Below are positions 12,262 through 21,375 of a DNA stretch of 64,000 nt, in pieces (the first letter of the stretch is position 1; each line of letters begins with the position of its first letter). A program made the position numbers and the translations under genes. Location: NCBI GenBank assembly GCA_038030265.1, contig CM075939.1, forward strand, positions 23,479,253 through 23,543,252. Reading direction: 5' to 3'. The notes below the pieces were generated by a model. The model saw only the letters and a program-made list of their open reading frames with translations. It made no database searches and was not told the DNA's origin. Origin of the DNA: Corythucha ciliata (lineage: Eukaryota; Arthropoda; Insecta; Hemiptera; Tingidae).

Positions 12262-13643
12262 TGTTTAGTTTTTTAGTGCATTTCATTCTGAAAAATGCAC
12301 TATTGGTCTCGTCGTGATGGTGGCAAACATGGGTCATGTCATGTTTTTTTCACGTTTCAGAACCTCTAGAACACGAATTCAGTGGTCTCCGGAATTCATG
12401 TATATATCTCTATATATTTCTTTATATATATATGTCGTATCCATGTCGAGCAATTGTCCATTTCACGAAATGGATGTCCATTTCACGAAGTGGTTCCACT
12501 TGCCGTAACTTCAAAAAATTACGACATCTGGACAAAAAAATTGTCCATTTCTTGAAAAGGAAATCGTGTTTGTCCAGTTGCTGAAATCAAGCTTCCGTAC
12601 TACAAGTGGATGCAACAACATTATCCGTTTCGTGAAATGGATGAGTGAGGAATCTCAACCGCTGAAACAATTTTTTTTTCTTAAAAAGGTTATTTTACTG
12701 ACCACTCAAAAACCCGCTAAAAAATGACGTTGTGCATCCACTTGCAGTAAGAAAGCTTAATTTCGACAACTGGACAAACGCGATTTCCTTTTCAAGAAAT
12801 GGACATTTTTTTTGTCCAGATGACGGAATTTTTTGAAATAACGGAAAGTGGAGCCACTTCGTGAAACGGACATCCATTTCATGAAGTGGACAATTTCGCC
12901 AAGTGGATGCGACATATATATATATATCTTTATGGCCGTTTCCTTGTTAGCACGATAACTCTCGTAGAAATTAATTTAGCAGAACGCGCTTTATGTAAAA
13001 AATCAGTAGTCATAAGATCCCGGTCGGTATTGCATTTGGGCCAAATTGGTCAAGGTGGAGGGGGGGGGGGGAAATAGGGGTTGAAATGGTAAAAAAATCA
13101 CTAAAAATCACCAGTTTATTCTAGAAGCATCATATTCGGTACGTATACTCCATGTTAGACTAGCCTTTGATTCCCATTCTAATTTTTTGAAAAAGTCAAG
13201 GGGGAGGGGGTGGTGCCCCCGTGGTGGAAGTAAGTGTGTGGTCTTGTTAGCACGATAACTCTCGTAGAAATTAATTTAGCGGAACGCGCTTTGGCAAAAA
13301 AATCAGTAGTCATAAGACCCCGGTCGGTATTGCATTTGGGCCAAATCGGTCAAGGTGGTGGGGGGGAAAATAGGGCTTGAAATGGTAAAAAAATCACTAA
13401 AAATCACCAGTTGATTCTAGAAGCATCATATTCGGTATGATGATTCCATTTTGAAATAGCCTTTGATTCCCATTAAGTTCAGCTTAAACAAACCCGGCAG
13501 CAAACAGTACGAGGGTGGGTCAAACATAATCGAAATAAATCATGGTCTCAACATTACTACTTCTGGGACGGCTTAGGGTATCCGTATACAAAATGAAATG
13601 CACTCTTTCCGACCGCCAGCTGCCGGAGCGAAATTTTTTCTTT
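12262..13643 (-). mobile_element. Right arm of the large inverted-repeat element
   Basis: The complement of blocks C, B and A of the left arm appears in the expected order: C at about 12265-12400, B at about 12940-13490 with two direct units starting GTTAGCACGATAACTCTCG near 12944 and 13248, and A at about 13560-13643 ending GCTGCCGGAGCGAAA. The arm is longer than the left one because a foldback element of about 490 bp was inserted in its TA tract. The arms look strongly similar but not identical by eye. Confidence 0.75.
12425..12915. mobile_element. Foldback (self-complementary) element
   Basis: The segment folds on itself. GTCCATTTCACGAAATGGAT and neighbours at 12445-12500 pair with ATCCATTTCATGAAGTGGAC-type sequence at 12860-12895, and the outermost GTCGTATCCA pairs with TGGATGCGAC. 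Inside each arm the short palindrome GTCCATTTC-N-GAARTGGA recurs several times. TA-rich tracts flank both ends, so it probably landed in the TA microsatellite of the right arm. No protein is encoded. Confidence 0.7.
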
Positions 13644-14190
13644 TATTTAAATTTAAATTGTTTTGGCAAAAAAAAAAACGATTCGTGGGGGTAGCTGTTT
13701 GGTGCTTCATCATATCCAGGTGTACGAGATGTCTCAGCCATCAGTCATTGATCCCTATCCAGGGGTTAAATACCCAATTTTTTGACCCAGTAACCTGTTC
13801 AAAAGGGGCGAATTCCACGTTTGTCGCGCGGTTAAAAAAAGTCTTCATTTTTACCCGAAGATAAGTTGAAAAATAAGATTTTGGAATGAAATATCCAAAT
13901 TGTACAACGGCGAATTTTAGCACTCTGTTGCTAAAATGTGAAAAACCTTTCGTCATCATCTTTTTAGAGTGCTCATATTCACTCTCCCTTTCTTTCATAT
14001 CCATGAAACGAAGAAAAATGAACGATTATAGCGATTTCCTTGATTTAGGCCGATTTCTCGTCTCCAGAGGCTGCCCAGCTGTCGTCAGATATTCTTTGAG
14101 ACTCTTCCTTGAACTTCAAGGCATGAAGATTCGGTCCAGTAACTGTCCCGGAAACAGCCAACACAAACAGGGAAACAAGGGTGGCAATGT
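13644..14190. other. Unassigned AT-rich stretch
   Basis: The stretch has only short frames on both strands, with no domain recognised. An A-rich tract lies at 13668-13680. Confidence 0.4.
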
Positions 14191-14235
14191 TTCATGAGGC
14201 ATCCTAACGTGGGGTCACGCGTATTTACTGTGTTC

Positions 14236-14263
14236 ACGAGTTCAGATCCCGCTCTGAACTCGT
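14236..14263. other. Perfect 11-bp hairpin
   Basis: ACGAGTTCAGA (14236-14246) and TCTGAACTCGT (14253-14263) are exact complements around the 6-nt loop TCCCGC. No following T-tract or other context suggests a terminator. It may be the core of a short repeat. Confidence 0.6.
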
Positions 14264-14614
14264 ATTGGGTTTGTAGCCAAAAAGGCACGTCTTGTCCGAA
14301 CTGTTGCAATCGCCCTACGACATCAGAGGCCACCCATTTTTTTTTTTTTTTTTTCCCTACTTTTGTGTTTGATTTATTGTTAGTGGCGACACTTTATGGC
14401 CCGTTTCACACTTACTTGATATCACGAGGGTTTCACGTGGCTCCCGCGTACAATCCGCGCAGGTACCGCGTGACGCCGCTTTCTCCTCGAGTAGCGGTGC
14501 TGATTGTGACAATGTATCCGCGGTATCAGCGCGGCACCCAAAACCGTGCCTAACGGTTACCGGCCTTATAGAAACCACTCCACGCGACGAATTTTGTTGA
14601 GCAACCTTGAACAT
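14264..14614. other. Possible decayed MITE and T-tract
   Basis: A run of about 17 T lies at 14338-14354. From 14395 a GGCCCGTTTCACAC motif, similar to the start of the hairpin MITE at 16011, faces an imperfect GGCC terminus near 14565. The terminal match beyond the first bases is poor, so the assignment is uncertain. Confidence 0.3.
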
Positions 14615-14940
14615 ACCCTAGTGAATGCCAATGCGTGGCTAAAATTGAGAAATCGTTAATTCGCGATTTCTGTGGAGTCAACTTAGAGGCTAACGTACAG
14701 AAAAAGCGCTAGTTCATGGCTTAAAGTGAGAAAAATTGTTGATTCGCACCTGAAATTGTGAAAAGCGCTGATATCCTGTTCTTGGTTCGCGTCCGCGGGT
14801 AAAATAAAAAACCCCGCGAATGAAGAAACCATAATTTTGCAGCTAAAATTGTGAAAATCACTAATTATCCGATAAAATTTAGAAATAGCGCTAAAATTCA
14901 CTGGTGAAATTGATGAAAAACTTTTTAATTTCACCTAAAT
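14615..14940 (+). repeat. Family A tandem array
   Basis: About ten decayed 30-bp units are present, for example GCGTGGCTAAAATTGAGAAA at 14630-14651. The array passes directly into a family C array at about 14940, so two unrelated arrays are joined end to end. Confidence 0.7.
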
Positions 14941-15490
14941 TCGCAAGAAGGAAAAGTGGAGGGAAATATCCGCAAAATCACATCATTCAGAGCTGCACAA
15001 TTTCAAGTTTCCTGGCTGAATACCGAAGAAATTTAATGTTTCGAGGTTTTGGGTGTTAATTTAAGGGAAATTGCAAATTAGGGGTCTTATAGATTAAGCA
15101 AAATTTGCAAGATTGGGGGCCACTTTTGTAGCGGTGGCGTAAATTGGAAGTTCCATGGACGAATATCCGCGGGAATACGACTCTCGGCTCTTAATTCCTG
15201 CGGAAATGCATGTTTCACATCTTAATTTCTGTTAAAATGCAAATTCCAGAGCTTAGCTATAGGAAGTTTCGGTCTTAGTTTCAGCACAATTAAAAGATTT
15301 GGTTTTTAATTTCTGCGAAATTCTAAGTTTTGGGACCTGTTTTTATAGAAGCCGCTTCCCCCGCGGTCCATCTGGCCACGACATCACGCAGAGCTTGATG
15401 AACAACCGCAAAATTATATCATTCGGAGCGGAAATATCAGCCCGTTCGTGGCTGAATATTTGCTGACTGGAAATTTTAGCGTCTTAATTT
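14940..15490 (+). repeat. Family C tandem array
   Basis: Units of about 30 bp carry GGAAATTGCAAATT and TCTTAATTTC cores, like those at 3290-4270. A GC-rich interruption lies at 15355-15420. A run of about 20 T (15507-15525) follows the array. Confidence 0.6.
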
Positions 15491-15529
15491 AAGAGTCTAA
15501 AGGGATTTTTTTTTTTTTTTTTTTTATGG

Positions 15530-15910
15530 GGGCCAAAGGTTTAAGCCATCCAGCAGTGAAATTAGGTATTGAATTGGGCAAAACTGTGAAACAAGATTTT
15601 GTATAAGTATCATATCCACGAAATGTGGACTCCGAAAGAGCCCGCAACCCAAGGAATGGCTTTGTTAAGGTCCAGAACCCCCGTGAAATTGCTTTTTTCG
15701 AAAAATTCAACCGTGCGAGATTACATTTTTGAATGGGTTAATTCCGTGAAATTGGCTTTTCAGGCAGTCCGCAAAATTTGGGCTTAAAACATGCCAAACC
15801 CTTTTGTTTTTTAAAGGAGGGAGATCTGCGAAAGTGCTCTTTAAGGTGAGCCAACATCCTGGGAATTTTTATTTTCGCGCGAGGGTGCTTTGAAAGGGCG
15901 AAACCCACGA
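15530..15910 (+). repeat. Family B tandem array
   Basis: Degenerate 30-bp units contain CCGTGAAATTG followed by TTTTTCGAAAAA or GAAAGAGCC. The array opens with a 26-bp motif around GGTTTAAGCC that recurs at 16298-16323 behind a C-tract. Confidence 0.65.
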
Positions 15911-16010
15911 AATTAATTTCGCACGTTCAACATAATATAATAAGTGTGTGCAAGGTTGACACCCCCCGCCTCAAACAGGTATACTTTTAAGTTATAACCT
16001 ACGTGTTTAA

Positions 16011-16167
16011 GGCCTGTTTCACACGATCAACAGAAATCAACACCACACCACACCCCCCGTCCGTAAAAAGTTGACGAGTGTTGAGTTGATCGTGTGAAAG
16101 GCGTATCTTATTTGTATACGCTAGCTGTGGTGTGGTGTTGATTTTTGTTGATCGTGTGAAACAGGCC
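16011..16167. mobile_element. Hairpin MITE with long inverted termini
   Basis: The left end GGCCTGTTTCACACGATCAA continues through AACACCACACCACA. The right end is its near-perfect complement, giving inverted termini of about 40 bp in a 157-bp element. The centre contains a second inverted copy of the GTTGATCGTGTGAAA block. No clear target duplication remains, although the left flank is TTAA. The terminus resembles Harbinger-like MITEs but the superfamily is not proven. Confidence 0.7.
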
Positions 16168-16186
16168 TGTGTACGTGTGATTATTC

Positions 16187-16259
16187 AACTCGACGATTGT
16201 TCGAACCACCACCTGTCAAAGTTTCATAAAAAAAAGGGGATTCGAACAATCGATGAGTT
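16187..16259. repeat. Short inverted repeat
   Basis: AACTCGACGATTGTTCGAAC at the left pairs with GATTCGAACAATCGATGAGTT at the right with few mismatches across a loop of about 30 bp. It stands 20 bp after the MITE at 16011-16167 and could be a separate tiny foldback unit. Confidence 0.6.
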
Positions 16260-16620
16260 AAATTACCTCCGGCGCGCGAAAGCCCCCCCCCCCTCTCCAA
16301 AGGTTTAAGCCGTCCAGCAGTATCAGCATTTGAGCAGGCGACTAAAAACCATTTCCTGCGTTTGGCCGAGCCACTGGATGACGGCCCCAAAGACATGTTT
16401 CTAATATTCCAGCTGCCATAGGGTGACCGAAGGTAGAAGTGGTTTCCGAGGACGTCGGGCATGAAAATTTAGGATTAGAGGACGCTTGCGATATAAAGTA
16501 GGACATAACAGTAGGACGCCTATAAAAACAAGTTAACAACGACTATAATCGTTTTCTCGGAGATCCTCCCTCACGACCGCTTTAGCGTTTCTGGTATGGG
16601 CCCTCAGGATCGCGATGTTT
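16260..16620. other. Unassigned stretch with C-tract
   Basis: A C-tract of about 12 is at 16282-16293, followed by the second copy of the 26-bp motif (16298-16323). No gene is recognised. Minus-strand frames here are short and lack motifs. Confidence 0.4.
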
Positions 16621-17192
16621 GAAGGGATTTGAATGAGCGAAATTAGTTTTTGAAAGAATTAATTATAATCGACGAAACTGTATGGTGTGAAAGAGCCAAA
16701 ACAATGAAATTGTGATTCTTGAATGAGCCGAATCCGTGACTTTGGTTCTAAAAGTGCAGGAATCCGGGAAACTTAGGTTTCCGAAAGCGAAAATGGCCAA
16801 ATTCTGGTTTTGAAAATGGGCCAAATAATCCGTGAACTTGCTTTTTGAAAGATCCACATTTGTTCGTTTCACTCTGTGAAACTGATTTTAGAACGAGCTG
16901 AAGGCACGGAATTTACTCTTCGAAAGAACGAAAATAGCAAACATATTTTTTGAAATAGCAAAAATTTGTGAAATTGCGTTTAGAAGGAGCGAAATCCGTG
17001 ATATTGGTTATGAAATAAACGTGAAAATCCTCTGTAAAATTTTGGTTAGAACAGCCAAATCCACGAAATCCGCAAAACTTTAGACCCAAATAGACAAAAT
17101 TTGGGGTTCGAATCAGACAAAACCTAGGAATTTAGTTTTTGAAAGAGCCAATTTGATTTCCTGAATTAGCCAAACCTGCGAAACTGGTTTCA
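16620..17192 (+). repeat. Family B tandem array, left of piggyBac
   Basis: Units of about 30 bp read CCGCGAAATTGGTTTTTGAA followed by AGAGCCAAAA. The array is interrupted at the TTAA of 17193-17196 and continues after 20380, so the piggyBac element inserted into an existing array. Confidence 0.75.
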
Positions 17193-17528
17193 TTAACCCT
17201 TAATCTCATGAGCATAGATGTATTCTGTGGAAAATTTTTTTTGTGTGTTTTCTGGTTTCATTTAGGGCTCAATAAGCGAGAAATGACGTTGAAAAATGTA
17301 TCCCACAATTTTCCTGGATTTCCCAGCATGGTAGCCTATGTGCTACTGCATGAGGTTAAGGTGAACTCTACGGTTGCATATTTGCTACTTCATGAGGTTG
17401 AAGTGAACTTAAGCGGTAGGACATGCGCTACTTCATGAGAACGGGGTGATGGATTCGTATATGTATAATAAAGACACGAAATCAAATTCAAAGAAGAAAA
17501 TTATGTATTCAAAAATGAAGAAAATTGT

Positions 17529-17534
17529 ATTTAT
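17529..17534 (-). promoter_or_regulatory. Possible polyadenylation signal of transposase
   Basis: AATAAA reads on the minus strand, about 80 bp beyond the end of the Cys-rich region and inside the element. The position suits 3' end formation of the transposase mRNA, but cleavage evidence cannot be seen. Confidence 0.35.
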
Positions 17535-19139
17535 TTGTAAAAAAAACGCGTGGAGGAACATATACCCGGAAACTATCTTTCAAAACCGCCGATTTCTCAT
17601 TCACTAATCTCACGATGTGCCTGCGTAAAACAGTTTCTTTTTATTGTAAGGCATAATCTTACGTTGCACTTACTGCACTGAACATTGGTAAATCCTTTGT
17701 GGCAATGTCTGCATTAGCCTCGATCTTTATATAAATAGGGAAATGGTCCACGCCGTCTTTCATTATAGTTTCTTTAACTGGATTTATGGCCGCTCTTTTT
17801 GCAGGTATCGTTGGTGTGGGCGATCTGGACGATGGTCTCCCACGTTTTGGCCTGCGATAGAGCAAGAGCTCGTCAGACAACTGAATTTTGAAATCCTTTA
17901 GTGATATTTTTGAGCCTGGGTCACTTTTTTTGAACAACACCCAGGAATTTATACACACAATATCAATCAGCCATCCAAAAACTGCGGAGTAGTACTTGTG
18001 CGTTCTCAAAGGCGTTCGGTAGAGAGAACACAGCATGTCCGACAAGTCCACTCCCCCCATGAATGCGTTGTACTCAACTACAGCTTTTGGGCACTCGACA
18101 GGTTTTTTTTTTTCTTTCCTCCTTACTCCACCTATGCAACATCCCTTTCTTTTCCATTCCAACGTATGTTGACCCAATGTGTACAATTTTATTGTCGAAC
18201 CATTTTATAATGGTTATTTTCTCTTTCTTGTCGACAACTTGATCACTGGATCCTCTGCCTTTTTTGATCAGGTCTTTGTCAGACATCAAAACTTTGTCAG
18301 CACCTCCTGTCCTATTTGATCGCAGAGTCCCGAGGGCAAAAGTTCCTAAATAGTTTCGTAAGTAGAGCATGAGACGAGGCGATGAATAATAATTGTCGAA
18401 ATAAACAAATTTCATGGAAGGGTCCCTTACAGATTTCAGTAAGGTAACCACGCACTTTTCTGTAAAAGAAAAGTCATTCTCTTTATCAGTAAAATCGACG
18501 CGTGAGAATGTCTGCGATCCACTGTAAGGCAAAAAGTCGTACACAATTCCCGAGGTCCCACTGCGCACGAAAAATTTAAATCCCCACTTGTTAGGCTTAT
18601 CCTTTATATATTGTCGGAGGTTTCCAGCTTTAGAGCCCTTGTAAGGAACGATCGACTCGTCGATAGCAAATTTCGTTTCATTGATGTCGATTTCGTTGCA
18701 CTTTTGACGTATTTTTTCAAGGATAGGACGTACTTTGTAAAAACGATCGTCGTCGGCCACAGCCTGCTCGTTATCAGCAAAATGTAGAAACTTTCTGATA
18801 GTCTCGTATTTATTCACCGACATAATGTGGGCAATTTTGTCGTAACGGAGATCCCGACTCCAGTAGTCTCTGTACGCTGGCATAGCTACAACACCCATAA
18901 TGAGCTCGATGGCTAAGAAATCGAGAAAATTCTCCCTCGTGAAATGAAACGTCGATATTGGGGACTTTTGACGAGCGTAGATGTTGGTCTGCTGCACGAT
19001 GTGCATAATTAAGTCTTCGGTGAAAAAATTGTAAAAGAAATCTACTGGCCTGCTGTTGGAACAACTGGGACTCACAGGACTTCGACACGCATTCTCGTGT
19101 ACTGTAATTCCGCCATTTCTGAGATCGCCTTGTTTCCAT

Positions 19140-19202
19140 CTGTTCAAGAAACATAATATTGGAAAAGACTCGTTTTGTTTTATTCTGGCAACCGCAACTC
19201 AC
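19140..19202 (-). other. Intron 2 of piggyBac transposase
   Basis: This 63-bp intron starts GTGAGTTGC and ends TTTCTTGAACAG on the minus strand. Unspliced, it places a TGA directly after the exon 2 frame. Splicing in phase 2 restores a lysine codon and leads straight into the WKQGDL segment before the conserved core. Confidence 0.75.
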
Positions 19203-19461
19203 TTGTAATTTATAGCAGGCGTTTTTGAGCGGCGTTTGGAGGTTGCTGCTGTCTGGGGGCTCTTGGTGGCTTGATTTTGAGTGGAGAAAGAAGTAGTTGG
19301 AACTGTAAGAGTCCTCGGTGGCTCAGGCGCTCCATTTATTGTGATTGGCGAAATCGATGGTTCAGGTGCTCCGTTTAGTGTGGTAATTGGTGAAGAAGAA
19401 TCTTGTTCTGTCACTGGGGCTGGATTTTCCAGTGCGCTCTCACCAGGTAAATCTGTAACTC

Positions 19462-19531
19462 CTGTGAGAAAAAATAAAGCATTTCAGGTACGCGCAGTCA
19501 TGGAAGTTTTATAGTTACTACAAGTATGCAC
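19462..19531 (-). other. Intron 1 of piggyBac transposase
   Basis: This 70-bp intron starts GTGCATACTTG and ends TTTTTTCTCACAG on the minus strand. Removing it joins exon 1 in phase 1 to exon 2 in the matching phase and keeps the frame open. Without splicing the first frame ends two codons into the intron. Confidence 0.75.
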
Positions 19532-20384
19532 CTGCACATGAATCAAATAAATGTTCTAAACCCTCCTCCTCTGGGTCGCAAACATCAAATAAAGTCGAGA
19601 TCTGCTGATCAATGTGGTCGTCAGTCAATGCTTCTCGCTCATCATCACCATCCTCATCCTCAGACAGTGCTCCGGGTCGAGGAACAAGTGACATGATCAG
19701 GTCACTTCTCCTGCTGAACAGCTGTAGGGTATTCATTATCTACTGCTATTTTTATGTATGACACAGTAGATCTGTTCATTTGCAAATCGTAAGAGAGCAG
19801 AAAGCAGCATGAGTCACTCTAAAATGCCATCATTTTTCAAATACATACAATTTACTTACAACAACAAAAAATGTTTAAAAAGTTCGAGTGACTCGGATCC
19901 GCAAATGAACAGACTCTATGTTTGGTCCACACAAAAATAATTTACTTTGGGAACAGGGAAATGAAACTTACTGAACCTCATACAGTAGCACCAGTGCTAC
20001 TTTCGAATTATTTACTTCATTTCCGAGTAATAATGAATGATCACGCTATTCAGATACTTTACTGTATCTTCAGGATATACGATACGAGAGGAGTATTTTT
20101 GTGAGGCCACAGATTCAGTCAAAACACACAAAAAAAATGTAATAACTTACCGGTTTCTGCCTCGACGCCATTTCGTGCGGGCTCCAAAATCTTCACTGCT
20201 TCAACTCAAGAAACTAGCCTTATCGTTATTTCTCACCCCTTATCAAGCAAGCCAACCAGAAGAGAAGACTTTCAGAATGAACAGGAACTCATCAGCGCCA
20301 TCTCTGCGCTGTTACCGAACATATTAAAAAATTCCAAACTCATGGTAGCACGCATGCTACCCCATGACATTAAGGGTTAAGAGC

Positions 20385-20765
20385 TAAGTTAAAATTTGCG
20401 AAATTGAGCTGCAGTTTGAAATTTGAAACTTGTGGCTATGGAAAATCTTCAACGAAATGATTGTGATTCGAAAAAGCCAAAATCGTATTTTATGAATGAA
20501 TTAGGGTTTTCATCAGTTGGAAATCACCAAAATTGGGTATTAAAGGAGCAAAATTCACAAAACTGGGTTATGAAAGAGCGAAAGTCCGTAAAATTGGTTT
20601 TCGAAAGAGCAAAATCCACGAAATTGGGTCTTTAAAACGTGAAAATCAGCAAAATGGGGGTACCTACGAAATTATCAAAATCCGCAAAATTCGGATTTTG
20701 AGACGCTAAAGCTTCAACAGTCGTGGAAGAGAGCGAAATTGTAGTAGGATAAATCCAAAATCACG
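20385..20765 (+). repeat. Family B tandem array, right of piggyBac
   Basis: This is the same array as 16620-17192, resumed after the transposon. Clear 30-bp spacing is seen between GTAAAATTGGTTTTCGAAAG and the following ACGAAATTGGG near 20590-20620. Confidence 0.75.
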
Positions 20766-21070
20766 ATTTTTTTTTATCGTTATCATTTTTTGGGATGTTG
20801 TCCTGTATAAATGTAAATATTAATTAAGTTTACCATGATATTAAATACCCGAGGCATGAGAGTGAAGTGATCCACTACTTGGGTTTCCAGAAAAAGTGAC
20901 AGTACTACTCCGTCACCTTTACCAGTTAGGCTACCAGGGAGTGATAACTGAGTGAGAAATGAGAATCATCCCAGGTATAGGTAGACATTCTTCCTGGGAA
21001 CTCAAGTGGCACCTCAAAAGTGCACTCAAAGGAGTTGATATTTCTGTTCATGTTTTTTCACCATTGGTTT
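20766..21070. other. Unidentified insertion in family B array
   Basis: About 300 bp of non-array DNA separates two stretches of the same family B array, so it is probably an inserted element. Termini and target duplication are not evident, and no coding motif is seen. Confidence 0.4.
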
Positions 21071-21074
21071 TTCG

Positions 21075-21375
21075 AACTAGCTTACCATATGAAACTGATT
21101 TCATAAAGTTATAATAAGCTAAAGCCACTTTAATTTTTCCCGAAATGAGATTCTAAAGGAGTCAAGTCCACAAAATTGGGTTGTGAAAAAACGAAAGTGT
21201 TTTTTAAAGTAGCAAAGCCCATGAAATTTGGTTATTGAAAGAGTGAATTCCTCGAAATTTGGTTTTGAACGCACCAAATTTAGTTTCGAAAGAGCAAAAA
21301 TGGCGTTTTGTCGGAGTGAAAATCACGAAATTTTGTTTTTAAAAGTGCCGAACGCGCATGATTGGTTTTGAATCA
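21075..21375 (+). repeat. Family B tandem array
   Basis: This continues the 30-bp units (GAAATTTGGTTTTGAACG, AAAATTGGGTTGTGAAAA) after the unidentified insertion, and ends before 21380. Confidence 0.65.

Larger units (their letters stand above)
17610..19736 (-). pseudogene. piggyBac transposase, three exons, frameshifted
   Basis: The family is a cut-and-paste transposase that excises at TTAA and acts in the nucleus through three catalytic aspartates. Exon 1 is 19736-19532 and codes an acidic N-terminus (EDEDGDD). Exon 2 is 19461-19203 and is Pro/Ser/Thr-rich. Exon 3 runs from 19139 with the DDE-like core. All three aspartates are present: FAIDES near 18661, YFDNYYS near 18397 and MGGVDLSD near 18048. 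A run of 11 T at 18103-18113, coding a lysine stretch on the minus strand, marks a 1-nt frameshift separating the third aspartate from the first two. The C-terminal Cys-rich zinc-binding domain (CRHCHKGF..., then CSKC and LC) survives at about 17610-17705 in yet another frame behind an in-frame TAA. The spliced reading is inferred from GT/AG sites and matching phases. Confidence 0.85.
17197..20376 (-). mobile_element. piggyBac-family DNA transposon
   Basis: TTAA lies on both sides (17193-17196 and 20377-20380). The terminal inverted repeats begin CCCTTAATCTCATG at the left and CCCTTAATGTCATG on the complement of the right end. Subterminal GTAGC-bearing motifs such as TGGTAGC and GTGCTAC occur near both ends. 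The 3180-bp element carries one spliced transposase gene on the minus strand. The coding sequence is broken by a frameshift and a stop, so this copy cannot make a normal full-length protein, although the termini look usable in trans. Confidence 0.9.

Noticed and set aside
14392..14572. Possible 180-bp MITE with GGCC ends
   Set aside because: Only the first few terminal bases match in inverted orientation and there is no target duplication; kept only as a weak note.
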